The position numbers and the translations under genes were made by a program. The notes under the pieces are model-generated. The model saw only the letters and a list, made by a program, of their open reading frames with translations, ran no database searches and had not been told where the DNA came from. This document shows positions 27,833 through 36,540 of a DNA stretch of 64,000 bases, piece after piece (the stretch's first letter is position 1; each line of letters begins with the position of its first letter). Source of the DNA: Cupriavidus sp. D39 (lineage in GTDB: Bacteria; Pseudomonadota; Gammaproteobacteria; Burkholderiales; Burkholderiaceae); NCBI RefSeq assembly GCF_026627925.1, contig NZ_JAPNLE010000009.1:2294001-2358000 (forward strand), given 5' to 3'.

Positions 27833-28702
27833 ATGCCGGTCACTTCCCCCACAACGTCAGACACCCAGTACCTCTCGCTAACGAGTTTTGTTGCGAAATA
27901 TTTCAAGCTTCTGCTGGTAAGCGCCATTGTCGGCGCCCTGGTCGCTGTTGGCATTTCGTTCGTTCAGCATCCGCGCTGGACAGCGAAGATGACGGTGCAA
28001 ATCGGCCAGGTTGCCGGCGCCGACTCGGTGGTGCCAGGCGTAGGCGCCGCGCCGACCAATCTGATCGAGTCCCAGTTGACCGCGGTTGAGCGGTATGGCT
28101 TGTCGAGCTTCAAGTTCGACGTACTCAAGGCCATGGGACTGCCCCTGCCCAACACGCAGAATCCGGACTCCGACCTGATTTTCGACTCGCTGCGCGCTGC
28201 ACCATCGAAAAGCCTGGATCTCATCAATGTGCAAGCGTCTGGGTACTCCCCCGAGAAGGCTGCGCAGACACTGCGCGCGGCTTTCAGCGAGCTGCGCAAG
28301 GAACACGACAAGGCGTTCATCCCGACGATTGAGCGCATGAAGGCAGAGCTGAAGGACACGTCCGACAGGCTTGTCGCGATGCAGAAAGAATACGATTCCG
28401 CCTACGGCTCGCTTAAGCAGGCCAGCAATCAGGCAAAAGGCCAACCAGCCGCACACGATGTCTTCCTGGCAAACGTGGTGGCAACCATCAGTGTTGAATC
28501 GCGATCCCTGAATCTGCGCAAGGCGCAATTGGAAGAAGCATTGGCCTCGCTGCGCACCTATCCGACTCGCGTCCTGGGCGACGTCTATGTCGCCGATCGC
28601 CCCAGCACGCCGGGCAAGCTGCTGTATTCGGCCGGCGGCGCGTTCATTGGCCTGATCGCCGGCATCCTGATTGCGTTGTTCTGGAATCTGCGCCGCCGTT
28701 GA
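27833..28702 (+). CDS. Wzz-like chain-length determinant protein
   Basis: A 289-residue polysaccharide co-polymerase. One membrane helix lies at 21-44 (FKLLLVSAIVGALVAVGISFV) and another near the C-terminus (KLLYSAGGAFIGLIAGILIALFW), preceded by the Pro-rich VADRPSTPGK typical of Wzz. The large periplasmic part has long helices (EKAAQTLRAAFSELRKEHDK, ISVESRSLNLRKAQLEEALASL) likely to form a coiled hairpin. I chose the ATG at 27833. A TACAAT box at 27779-27784 may give it its own promoter, since 180 bp separate it from the previous gene. There is no cytoplasmic tyrosine-kinase domain, so it is the O-antigen type rather than the Wzc type. Confidence 0.85.
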   Translation: MPVTSPTTSDTQYLSLTSFVAKYFKLLLVSAIVGALVAVGISFVQHPRWTAKMTVQIGQVAGADSVVPGVGAAPTNLIESQLTAVERYGLSSFKFDVLKAMGLPLPNTQNPDSDLIFDSLRAAPSKSLDLINVQASGYSPEKAAQTLRAAFSELRKEHDKAFIPTIERMKAELKDTSDRLVAMQKEYDSAYGSLKQASNQAKGQPAAHDVFLANVVATISVESRSLNLRKAQLEEALASLRTYPTRVLGDVYVADRPSTPGKLLYSAGGAFIGLIAGILIALFWNLRRR

Positions 28703-28708
28703 CTGACA

Positions 28709-28736
28709 CGGGCCGAGGCTCCTCGGCCTGTTTGCA
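28709..28736. terminator. Terminator between the convergent polysaccharide runs
   Basis: GGCCGAGG (28711-28718), CT, and CCTCGGCC (28721-28728) form an 8-bp stem followed by TGTTTGC on the plus strand. It sits 8 bp after the wzz-like stop. The T tract is short, but position and symmetry support a terminator. Confidence 0.65.
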
Positions 28737-28897
28737 TTCACCCCGAATGCAACACCTGGGCATCAGTACACTGCGAAACGCAGGCCCGGACCCAGGGCAG
28801 CCCTTCGATGACTCGCAGTCTTGTAATGGCGTAGGACTGGTTTAGCGAGTCTGCCATGGGTCGCGAACACGTATGGCAGATCGGCTGGCCGCCGTAT

Positions 28898-29566
28898 CTA
28901 GATCCGCTGATAACCCTCACTCAACTGTTTGTGTATCACCTGCGCACACAGTCGCTCCTGCGGGTCCGTGGAAAAACGATCGTCGGTGTGATTGAAGCAT
29001 GCCGACTCGACCAGTTGAAAGTGCGGAAAAGCGGTGAACAGCCGACCATAGTCGAGTTTGTATGAAGTCACGGCAGCGCAATGGGCATAGGGCCGCGCTG
29101 TGGGCACATCTGGCATGAAATCCGTGATTCCGATCCAGCCGCCATCGCGAAGGCAGCGGTCGGCCTCGGCCACTACGCGTGAAATGTGCTCCCGATCCAC
29201 TAGGTAGAGGCAGAACCCGAACAGGATGAAATCGAGGGAGCGATCCGGAAACTCGAGTTTGTCGGCCGTTCCCACGCGGAGATCTAGCTCGGGGAATAGC
29301 TGCAGGCCCTTCGAAACTGCCTCGCCTGAAGGGTCGATACCCACTCCCTGACAATTCGTAGCGCGACAAATGGATGCGAGATTGACGCCGGACGAACTCC
29401 CGACCTCCAGGATCCTATCTCCAGGCTTGATGTACTTGCTGTACAGCGCGGCGGCGGAGCTTAGTTCGTCGGCTAAACGTTTGTCCGAGTAGAACTCCCG
29501 ATTGCGCCGGAAATAGCGATCGCCTTCTCCACCGGTTAGGAAAATGTCTCTTTGTCTCGCGGCCAT
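28898..29566 (-). CDS. Class I SAM-dependent methyltransferase
   Basis: A 222-residue methyltransferase. SAM motif I is ILEVGSSSGVNLASIC, followed by GVGIDPSGEAV, LRVGTADKLEFPDRSLDFILF and the post-motif CLRDGGWIGITDF. The ATG at 29566 has GGAG 9 bases upstream; an in-frame ATG at 29599 lacks this. It is the last gene of the leftward run and its GC content is visibly lower than that of the core genes, as for its neighbours. It probably methylates a sugar, a lipid-linked glycan or a terminal residue; the target cannot be read from sequence. Confidence 0.82.
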   Translation of the reverse strand: MAARQRDIFLTGGEGDRYFRRNREFYSDKRLADELSSAAALYSKYIKPGDRILEVGSSSGVNLASICRATNCQGVGIDPSGEAVSKGLQLFPELDLRVGTADKLEFPDRSLDFILFGFCLYLVDREHISRVVAEADRCLRDGGWIGITDFMPDVPTARPYAHCAAVTSYKLDYGRLFTAFPHFQLVESACFNHTDDRFSTDPQERLCAQVIHKQLSEGYQRI

Positions 29567-29788
29567 AGGGAAGTCTCCAACTTGGTCGTGTGAAGGCAAA
29601 TATCAGAACTGCCGAGCGGCAACACCTCATATAGCCTGAGGCAGACATGTACATGGGTACCAGAATTAGACTAACAGATAGCGCCTGCCGAAGGAAGTCC
29701 CTCACTACGTGTGCGCTGAACCCTTCTTGTCTCCAACCAGCATTCTGCTGTGCCTCGATCCCTCCAGTCGCAAACCCGCGGCCACCGG

Positions 29789-30881
29789 CTAGCGCAGAGG
29801 TTGCGGCTTTCTTCCTAGTGCAAACAAGGAAATGATCAGCCGTCGATTCTCCACAGCCCTCGAGACAATGGCCGAGAATGCAGCAACGCCAACAATGATC
29901 AGCAAGGAGACGATTACACTCGCGCCCAGCGAATCCTGAATATATGGCTGAAGAAATCCAAACAAAAAAAGAATTGGTGCGTGGACAATGTAAAGCGTAT
30001 AGGAATACCTAGCAGCCGAGCGGGCAAAGATTGGGATCGAAACCCTTCCTTGCAAAACCAGAGCGAGAATAAAGCAGAACCCCAGGCCCATGGCTATATT
30101 AAAACTGGCGATGAGAGACAGACTATCGGCAACGGGATCATGAGCATAACTAGCGCTGACGAAACGGACTCCCAGCAATAAGGCAACTGAAAAACAAGCC
30201 GCCGCCGCCCGCAACAGATTTATGGAGAATGAGAAAAGGCGATTGTGCAGAACGGCCAATAGGTATCCAGCCCACCAGACCGGCAGATAATAGAGAAACG
30301 CCTCATTGTTCATGCCAAGCCAGATAACGGCACCGGCAAATGGCAGGGACAGCACTTTCCACCAACCTCTGGGTACTGCCAGAATTGCTGCGAGAAAGTA
30401 GTACCACACCTCGATGGAGAGACTCCATAAAGGTCCATTCGCGCTGGGCGTGTCGGTCACAAAGCCGTTCAGCATCAACGCAGCACCGTACAACTGTGTT
30501 GGATCGCTAGCTAGTAAAGGCCGTCCGTGCAAGAGTATGGCTTGGAGCTGGAAGAAATGCGTTGGTTCCGCTCGGGAAAAACAGCGGTGCGAGCTTATAC
30601 AGGCAAACGATAAAAGCTAAGGAAAAAAACAGTGGCGGCTAAATTCTAATGACCCTGTCGACGAGATACTTCACCAACAAAAATCTGCCGCCGTGTCGCC
30701 CAATATTGCTGGACACCGATTTCCCAATCAAGAACCCGCTCATGACAAAGAAGATCATGACCGCGCTTTGGGCTAACAATCCCATCACCGGGTTCAGCTT
30801 GTCGTAGGCCGGCGCAATCAGGATCTGATTTGCGTGCCCAATAACCACAGCAAACGCCGACATGCCGCGAAGCGAGTCCAA
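29789..30881 (-). CDS. Acyltransferase 3 family O-acyltransferase (disrupted)
   Basis: A multi-pass membrane acyltransferase of the OafA/YrhL type, which O-acetylates surface glycans. The N-terminal piece (LDSLRGMSAFAVVIGHAN, VMIFFVMSGFLIGKS, DRVIRI) stops at a TAG at 30639-30641, where homologues have Tyr-Pro-Pro (RIYPPLF). Coding continues in that frame (LFFSLAFIVCLYKLAPLFF) until about 30565. It then shifts frame to HFFQLQAILLHGRPLLASDP and the long C-terminal part (WSLSIEVWYYFLAAIL, YSYTLYIVHAPILFL). It carries one nonsense change and one frameshift, so it is either a real pseudogene or doubly miscalled. The likely start is a TTG at 30881. GC is about 52% by hand count, against 65% or more elsewhere. 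Confidence 0.75.
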
Positions 30882-30968
30882 TTGTTCCGATTGAGCGTTT
30901 GTAAGTGGCCGAAAAGTCCTCTTGAATTCGAATGCCTGATGCGGACGGGTCCGCAGGCTCCTGCCAAA

Positions 30969-31565
30969 CTACGAAAAAACGGCGACAACCGTCCGATAGA
31001 TAATGCGCAGATCAAGCCAGAGGGACCGACCATGCACATACTCAACACAATAACGCAGCTTGGCCGGCATCACCTCCTCGACGTACGTGCGCTCAGGATC
31101 CTGGCTTTCGCCTAGCAAAGCATTCTCGTCTCTGTACTCGATGGATGCCAGGTCCGTTATCCCCGGCCTCACGCTCAAGACAGTCTCGCGAATACCCTCT
31201 GGATAAAGAGCCACATACTTAGGCACTTCGGGCCGCGGCCCCACCAGGCTCATACTGCCGATAAACACGTCGATCAGCTGCGCCAGTTCGTCCAGCTTGT
31301 ACTTGCGCAGGAAGGCACCACTTCTCGTGATTCGCCGATCCGCACCCACGGTGATCAAGGGTCCCCTGCCCTCTCCCGAGGTCACCATGGTCCGGAATTT
31401 ATGAATGCGGAACGTGCGGCCGTGCAAGCCCACTCTCTCCTGTCGGAAAAAGACCGGGCCAGCCGATTCTCGCTTGATAACGATGGCAATCACGGCGAAT
31501 ACCGGCGCCAGCAAGAGCAGCCCCGCCGCACTGGCGACGAGGTCGAAGAGCCTTTTGATCAGCAT
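30969..31565 (-). CDS. Small initiating sugar-phosphate transferase (PglC/WbpL-like monotopic type)
   Basis: A 198-residue phosphoglycosyltransferase consisting only of the catalytic domain and one re-entrant membrane helix ([20 protein letters not shown]). Motifs are [47 protein letters not shown] and [14 protein letters not shown]. Small members such as PglC transfer N-acetylated amino-deoxysugar phosphates to undecaprenyl phosphate. It follows the DegT aminotransferase with a one-base overlap (TGATG), suggesting that the aminosugar made by that enzyme is the first sugar. It is the second initiating transferase in the locus, the other being at 22857. Confidence 0.9.
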   Translation of the reverse strand: MLIKRLFDLVASAAGLLLLAPVFAVIAIVIKRESAGPVFFRQERVGLHGRTFRIHKFRTMVTSGEGRGPLITVGADRRITRSGAFLRKYKLDELAQLIDVFIGSMSLVGPRPEVPKYVALYPEGIRETVLSVRPGITDLASIEYRDENALLGESQDPERTYVEEVMPAKLRYCVEYVHGRSLWLDLRIIYRTVVAVFS

Positions 31566-32719
31566 CAGTTGAACGCGTCCCGGACGGACTTGATCACCCG
31601 CTCCACATCTTCGTCACGCATGCGCGTGTACAGCGGCAAAGTGAGCGTGCGCTCGTAGATACGTTGGCTGACGGGGAACATTTCCGGAGTCAGGTGATAC
31701 TGGTCGCGCCAGTAGGGCTGAAGATGAAGCGGAATGTAGTGGACGCTACAGCCAATACCCTGCTTGAACAGATGGTCGATCAGAGCGTCCCGGCTACACG
31801 GTGCACCGTCGGCCAACTGAATCACGTACAAATGCCATGAATGAATATCGCCGGTTTGTGCGTGCGGCGGCAGGACCAGCGGCAGGTCGGCCAACGCCTC
31901 GTCGTAGCGGGCAGCGATGACGGCACGGCGCTGATGGAAAGCGTTTGCTTTCTTCAACTGATGGATACCGATCGCCGAGGCGACGTCGGTCATGTTGTAC
32001 TTGAAACCCGGCGCGACGATTTCGTAGTACCAGCTTGGAGCCGTCGACACGAAACGGTCAAAAGCATCCCGGCTGATGCCGTGCAGCCGCATGATCTTGG
32101 CACGCTTGGCAATCTCCGGGTCGCGCGTCACCACCATGCCGCCTTCGCCGGTCGTGATCGTCTTGTTGGCGTAGAAACTGAACACGGTGGCATCGGTGTC
32201 CAGGGTTCCTACCAACTGGCCATCGCTCGTGGCGGGCAGGGCGTGGGCTGCGTCTTCGATGACACGTAAGTCATGCTTCCTGGCGATGGCGATAATGCGC
32301 CCCATATCCGCGGCGCGGCCGCCAAAATGCACAGGCATGATCGCGCGCGTGCGCGGCGTGATTGCCTTTTCGATGGCGTCCGTATCAATGCAGAGCGTGT
32401 CCGCGCTTACGTCGACAAATACCGGGTCCGCGCCCAGATAGCGGATCACTTCCGCCGTGGCGGTGAATGTGTGGGTGGTGGTAATCACTTCGTCACCCGG
32501 GCCAACGCCCACCGCCTCCAGCGCGAGGTGCAGGCCCGCCGTGGCGGAATTCACGGCGATGGCTTCTACGCCACCGCCCAGGAACGCTGCGAAGTCAGCT
32601 TCGAACTGCTTGGTCTTCGGGCCGGTGGTAACCCAGCCCGAACGCAGCGTCGCCACGACTTCGGCGATCTCTTCTTCGCCGATTTCCGGCTGTGCAAATG
32701 GAAGAAAACTACTATTCAT
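31565..32719 (-). CDS. DegT/DnrJ/EryC1 family PLP-dependent sugar aminotransferase
   Basis: A 384-residue sugar aminotransferase that converts a nucleotide-linked 4-keto (or 3-keto) sugar to the amino sugar using glutamate and PLP. The internal Lys lies in [15 protein letters not shown]. Other landmarks are [37 protein letters not shown] and [15 protein letters not shown]. The ATG at 32719 ([14 protein letters not shown]) is chosen because upstream residues are unrelated. It is likely to use the product of the FlaA1/WbpM-type dehydratase at 51190-53111. The next genes are an acetyltransferase upstream and a PglC-like transferase downstream, a bacillosamine- or viosamine-type arrangement. The exact sugar is unknown. 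Confidence 0.9.
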   Translation of the reverse strand: MNSSFLPFAQPEIGEEEIAEVVATLRSGWVTTGPKTKQFEADFAAFLGGGVEAIAVNSATAGLHLALEAVGVGPGDEVITTTHTFTATAEVIRYLGADPVFVDVSADTLCIDTDAIEKAITPRTRAIMPVHFGGRAADMGRIIAIARKHDLRVIEDAAHALPATSDGQLVGTLDTDATVFSFYANKTITTGEGGMVVTRDPEIAKRAKIMRLHGISRDAFDRFVSTAPSWYYEIVAPGFKYNMTDVASAIGIHQLKKANAFHQRRAVIAARYDEALADLPLVLPPHAQTGDIHSWHLYVIQLADGAPCSRDALIDHLFKQGIGCSVHYIPLHLQPYWRDQYHLTPEMFPVSQRIYERTLTLPLYTRMRDEDVERVIKSVRDAFN

Positions 32720-32828
32720 GGTGAAGCCATCCTTTGGCTTAGATGCATCAATTAGGGGGCGACAAGCTAGTCCGCACGGCGGCGCGCGCCTGACACTTCT
32801 GGTGCCAGCGCCTGTACATGCCGACGAT

Positions 32829-33472
32829 CTATCCGCCGGCGCCGGACTGCGCGATCCTGCGCAGTTCCGCGAGCCGGTCGGGGTCAAAATAGGTGTTGTC
32901 GAGACCGCTGCTTTGAACGAACTCGATATCGTATTTCTCGGTGGTGCCGACGATCCGGCCCGGATTGCCCACGACGACGGAATGGTCCGGTATCTCTCCG
33001 CGGACTACGCTGCCAGCGCCGATCACACAGCCCTTGCCTATTCGCGTGCCCGGCAGAATGATCGCGCCGCTCCCTACAAAAGTAAAGTCTCCGATCACGA
33101 CCGGCGCCTGGATGAATCCAGTACGCTGGGGCGTCGGTGTGGAAATGAAATGCCTTCCGAGCAGGCGTATCGAGACGTGGCTGCTGTGGGACAGGACCGC
33201 ATTCAGCGAGCTGATCTGTACCCCTCGCCAATCTCCACACCGCCACTGGCATCAATCAGGCAATGCGGGCCGATCCAGCAATGGTCCCCAATGACAAGGT
33301 CACGCTCGCTCAGGATCTTGGCGCTGGAACTCACACGGGTGAAACGCAGGAACCGCCCCTCGCGCCGTGAAAAGTAGCCATAGATCATGAATGGGCGCAA
33401 CAGCATGCCTAGCAGGTTCAACACGGCCGAGATCGCGTAGCCGGCGGGAGAAAGGTAGAGTCTACGGAACAT
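32829..33472 (-). CDS. Hexapeptide-repeat acetyltransferase (frameshifted)
   Basis: A left-handed beta-helix acetyltransferase. The N-terminal frame ([44 protein letters not shown]) ends after GEGYRSAR. The continuation in the next frame ([65 protein letters not shown]) completes a CysE/WcaF-like fold. One base missing from the CCCC run at 33221-33224 explains the shift; the repaired protein has 214 residues. A hydrophobic stretch at 12-33 suggests membrane association. It likely O- or N-acetylates a sugar of the repeat unit. Confidence 0.82.
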
Positions 33473-33482
33473 GGCCTATTCC

Positions 33483-34718
33483 TCAACGCAGCGTTTCAGC
33501 AAAGCGCACGAATGCGTCGTGCTGCACGTACTGGTCGAAACGCGGCGCGAGCGAAGCGGAATTCGCCTTGCAGGTTTCGAGCAGCGCGGGATCACCCGCA
33601 AGCGCTTCGATCGCGGCGGCGAGTGAATCCGCATCGCCCGGCACGTACTGCCGCCCGAGCTGATGACTGGCAATCAGACGCTGGATCTCACGCTCCAGCG
33701 AATTGACAGTGGCAACGCCGGCCGCCAGATAATCATAAAATTTGATCGGCATCGACACCGTCGAATGCGCGAGATAGGTGCTCAGCCCGATATCGCAGTA
33801 CTTGTACATCAGGTTGAGATCGTCCGGGTCCAGTCGCCCCAGGTAGACCACATTGCCACCAGGCTCGGCGCAGGCGGATTCGAGCAGGGCGCGCTGCGGC
33901 CCCTCGCCGGCGAACAGGAACTTCACTGGCTTGCCGCGCAGCCGCTCCGAACGCGCAGCCTTGAGAATCGACTCCATGTCATAACCGGCGCCCAGGGTGC
34001 CTGCGTAGATCACCCAGACTTCACCGGGCTTCTTGTCGGCCAGGCCCAGCTTGCGCAGCACGCCGCCGTTCTCGTTCGCCATTGCCGCGCGCATGGCGGC
34101 AACGTCCACGCCCCAGTAAGACACGGCGGAAGGCACTGCTGGCGCCGAGCGCACGCCGACGTCGCGGTAGTCCTCCGACACGCCCACGATTCCGTCGCAT
34201 GCGCGGAGGATAGCCGCCCGCCTGAGGTACAACGGCGCCAGCAGCACGCGGTCGAACGCCCTGAGCGGCTTGGGCAGGATCATGGCAAAGACTTCCGGCC
34301 AGATGTCGATAATGTCCGCGACGAGCTTGGCCCCGATGCTGCGCGCCGTCTCGACAATGTATTTGCCGTAGAAAATCGAGGGCTCGGCCAAGACGATCAT
34401 ATCGGCCTTGTCCTGGGGATTGGCCTGCACGCGTTGCGCGAGATTTCGTGCAAAGGTGCGTTCGCTGCGGATTCGAGCCACCGAGACGTGGCTGCTGTAC
34501 GGTGTCGTCGGCACGATCCGTACATTGACCCCCGTCTCCAGGCGCTGCTCGCTATATCCCTCGCTGCGGAACTTCTTGGAGCGGTGCTCGAAATTCGAGA
34601 GCCACCAGGTCACCTCGTGACCGGCACGGGCAAATGCCTCGGCGAGCATTGAGCTGCGATATTCCCGCCACGCTTCGCCCGGCAGGCTGCCATAGGGATT
34701 AACGATCCATACTTTCAT
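33483..34718 (-). CDS. GT4-type glycosyltransferase (WbuB-like)
   Basis: A 411-residue GT-B glycosyltransferase. It starts KVWIVNPYGSLPGEAWREYR, with LADIIDIWPEVFA-like acceptor-domain features (VADIIDIWPEVF). The donor half contains VIYAGTLGAGYDMESIL, FAGEGPQRALLE, YLGRLDPDDLNLMYKYCDIG and PIKFYDYLAAG. The long N-terminal loop before PTTPYSSH is typical of WbuB-like aminosugar transferases. Its ATG overlaps the Wzy-like stop (ATGA), so it is translated with it. The donor is unknown. Confidence 0.88.
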   Translation of the reverse strand: MKVWIVNPYGSLPGEAWREYRSSMLAEAFARAGHEVTWWLSNFEHRSKKFRSEGYSEQRLETGVNVRIVPTTPYSSHVSVARIRSERTFARNLAQRVQANPQDKADMIVLAEPSIFYGKYIVETARSIGAKLVADIIDIWPEVFAMILPKPLRAFDRVLLAPLYLRRAAILRACDGIVGVSEDYRDVGVRSAPAVPSAVSYWGVDVAAMRAAMANENGGVLRKLGLADKKPGEVWVIYAGTLGAGYDMESILKAARSERLRGKPVKFLFAGEGPQRALLESACAEPGGNVVYLGRLDPDDLNLMYKYCDIGLSTYLAHSTVSMPIKFYDYLAAGVATVNSLEREIQRLIASHQLGRQYVPGDADSLAAAIEALAGDPALLETCKANSASLAPRFDQYVQHDAFVRFAETLR

Positions 34719-35917
34719 GATTGAACGTGTTTAGTCGACGTCGACACCGACGCCGCACCGCGGGAGAGACCGATTACCACAATCAGATAGATAAAGGTCA
34801 TCGGAAAATAATCCAATATTCTATTGACAAAGAAATTGAACAAGAAAATCAGCAAACATCCCCGCAAGAACACAGCTTCCGGCGTCCGCTGGCTTTTCGA
34901 GGAAAAATAGATCTTCAGGTTGACGAGCACAAAAAGCAGGGTAAGCGGTATGCCGAAGGATGCCAGGTAACTGACGTACTGGCTGTCGGCAGCCCGGTAC
35001 ACCGTTGAGCCCATATGCCCCCACAACATGGAGGCGGGTTCCTCGACATAGCCGACCAGGAGGTTCAGGTGATCGGCGATCCGCCCGCCCGTGATCCCGG
35101 CTGTCACGTCATAGTCCACCAGGCCTACGAAGTTGAGCACAGCGAGAATCTTGTGAACCAGGAAGGAGGGCTTTCCCTCGGCTTCCGCTTGCAGCACGAA
35201 GAAGCCTGCAGCGGCCAGTGCCGGCACGAAACACATGAGCAGGAAGCCAAGTCTCTTGTTCTTTATCTCCACCAGCAGAACAATGCAGGCCATCGTCATC
35301 AGCGAAAAGACGGAATTTGTGGCCACTGCGCCAAGTGCCAACACCAGCTTCTCGGCGATCTCGGCCGGCCACCGGCGCGCAAGTGTATCGACGTAAAGAT
35401 AAGAAATGCAGCAAAGCAAACCAAATGAGCTCGGATTGCCGACACCGCCGGAAACGGCCCCTCCCGTCCACAGGTCGATGCCGAGATAGCGCAGCACGAA
35501 ACCCACAAGGCACTGCGCCAGGATAATGTTCTTGACCAGCTTGAGCGCCGACAGGATTCCCTGCTCGCTCATCCTTGCCGAGAACAGCACCGGCAGGAAA
35601 ATCAGCGCATTGAGGAACAGCGCGGTCGGCTGGTCATAGCCGGCAGCCACCGCCAAGCCATAGCTGATGCCGCACAGGGCCAGCAACGGCACCAGCAGAA
35701 GGTCATCCTGATAACGGTCCGAGACGCGGAACGGCAAAAGGCACAGCGTGAATAGGCTGAACGCGCACAGTTTGGCGATGGCAATAAACGCGGGTACATC
35801 ATCCACGTCGCCATCCTTGAAGTTGGTAAAGTAGTACAGGTAGTAGATCGAGAAGATGCCTACGATCGCGACGGCCTGGACCCACTGGTAGAATCGGGGT
35901 TCGCGTGACGTGTTCAT
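34715..35917 (-). CDS. O-antigen polymerase-like membrane protein (Wzy candidate)
   Basis: A 400-residue protein with about 10-12 hydrophobic helices (AVAIVGIFSIYYLYYF, FIAIAKLCAFSLFTLCLL, PLTLLFVLVNLKIYF, MTFIYLIVVIGLS) and a large periplasmic loop (about 270-335, with GGRIADHLNLLVGYVEEP). This is the topology of Wzy polymerases. Sequence similarity in this family is weak, so the call rests on topology and on its place between a glycosyltransferase and an acetyltransferase in an O-unit cluster with a flippase. The ATG at 35917 overlaps the upstream stop (ATGA). It is the only polymerase candidate in the window and might serve both runs. Confidence 0.72.
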   Translation of the reverse strand: MNTSREPRFYQWVQAVAIVGIFSIYYLYYFTNFKDGDVDDVPAFIAIAKLCAFSLFTLCLLPFRVSDRYQDDLLLVPLLALCGISYGLAVAAGYDQPTALFLNALIFLPVLFSARMSEQGILSALKLVKNIILAQCLVGFVLRYLGIDLWTGGAVSGGVGNPSSFGLLCCISYLYVDTLARRWPAEIAEKLVLALGAVATNSVFSLMTMACIVLLVEIKNKRLGFLLMCFVPALAAAGFFVLQAEAEGKPSFLVHKILAVLNFVGLVDYDVTAGITGGRIADHLNLLVGYVEEPASMLWGHMGSTVYRAADSQYVSYLASFGIPLTLLFVLVNLKIYFSSKSQRTPEAVFLRGCLLIFLFNFFVNRILDYFPMTFIYLIVVIGLSRGAASVSTSTKHVQS

Positions 35918-36540
35918 GCCAGCCTCTTGGACTTCACGACTGCCGGTGCCCCGACCGCGATTGAATATTCCGGTAACGACCTGGTCACCACGGAGTTGGC
36001 CCCAATCACGCATCCACGTCCAATCCTCACTCCCGGCATGATCGCCACATTCACCCCGATCCAGCAATCATCGCCGATCTCAACCGGCTTGTCCTCAAAG
36101 CCGGCGGGACGCTCGTGTAGCGGCAGCGCCGCGTACTTGGCCTCCTGCTCGCGTATTGGCAGCTCGGGCCATGCGGCAAAGATATGCGCCCCCGAGGAGA
36201 CAAAGACATTAGGGGCGAAAATGCATCCGCGGCCGATGGAGATCGTTCCATTCAGCGCACAGCGGCGCTGAATGGTGGTGCCCTCGCCAACGAGGACGCG
36301 CCCCTCGGACTCGATTTCAACGCCGTGCGAAAGCCAGGTGCCGCGCGCCATCTCGAGCCGCCCTTCACCGCCAAGGTTGACGATGACATCCCGGGATATC
36401 CTCGTGCCGCGCCCGAGCTTGACTTGCGACAGCGACGCCAGGAACGTGGCGCGCGGGTCGACCCGCACGCCATCCCGCAGGAAGTGGATGGCCACCAACC
36501 AGCGCCACAGGAAGGATCTTTTCAGTAATCTGATCATCAT
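35914..36540 (-). CDS. Hexapeptide-repeat O-acetyltransferase (LbH family)
   Basis: A 208-residue acyltransferase with a left-handed beta-helix: repeats TRISRDVIVNLGG, TTIQRRCALNGTISIGRGC, FAPNVFVSSGAHI, then the WbbJ/maltose-acetyltransferase-like end DCWIGVNVAIMPGVRIGRGCVIGANSVV and AVGAPAVVKSKRL. The catalytic His is probably in the SSGAHIF motif. The N-terminal MMIRLLKRSFLWRW is hydrophobic and basic. The start overlaps the flippase stop (ATGATGA). It likely acetylates the repeat unit or its precursor. Confidence 0.85.
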   Translation of the reverse strand: MMIRLLKRSFLWRWLVAIHFLRDGVRVDPRATFLASLSQVKLGRGTRISRDVIVNLGGEGRLEMARGTWLSHGVEIESEGRVLVGEGTTIQRRCALNGTISIGRGCIFAPNVFVSSGAHIFAAWPELPIREQEAKYAALPLHERPAGFEDKPVEIGDDCWIGVNVAIMPGVRIGRGCVIGANSVVTRSLPEYSIAVGAPAVVKSKRLA

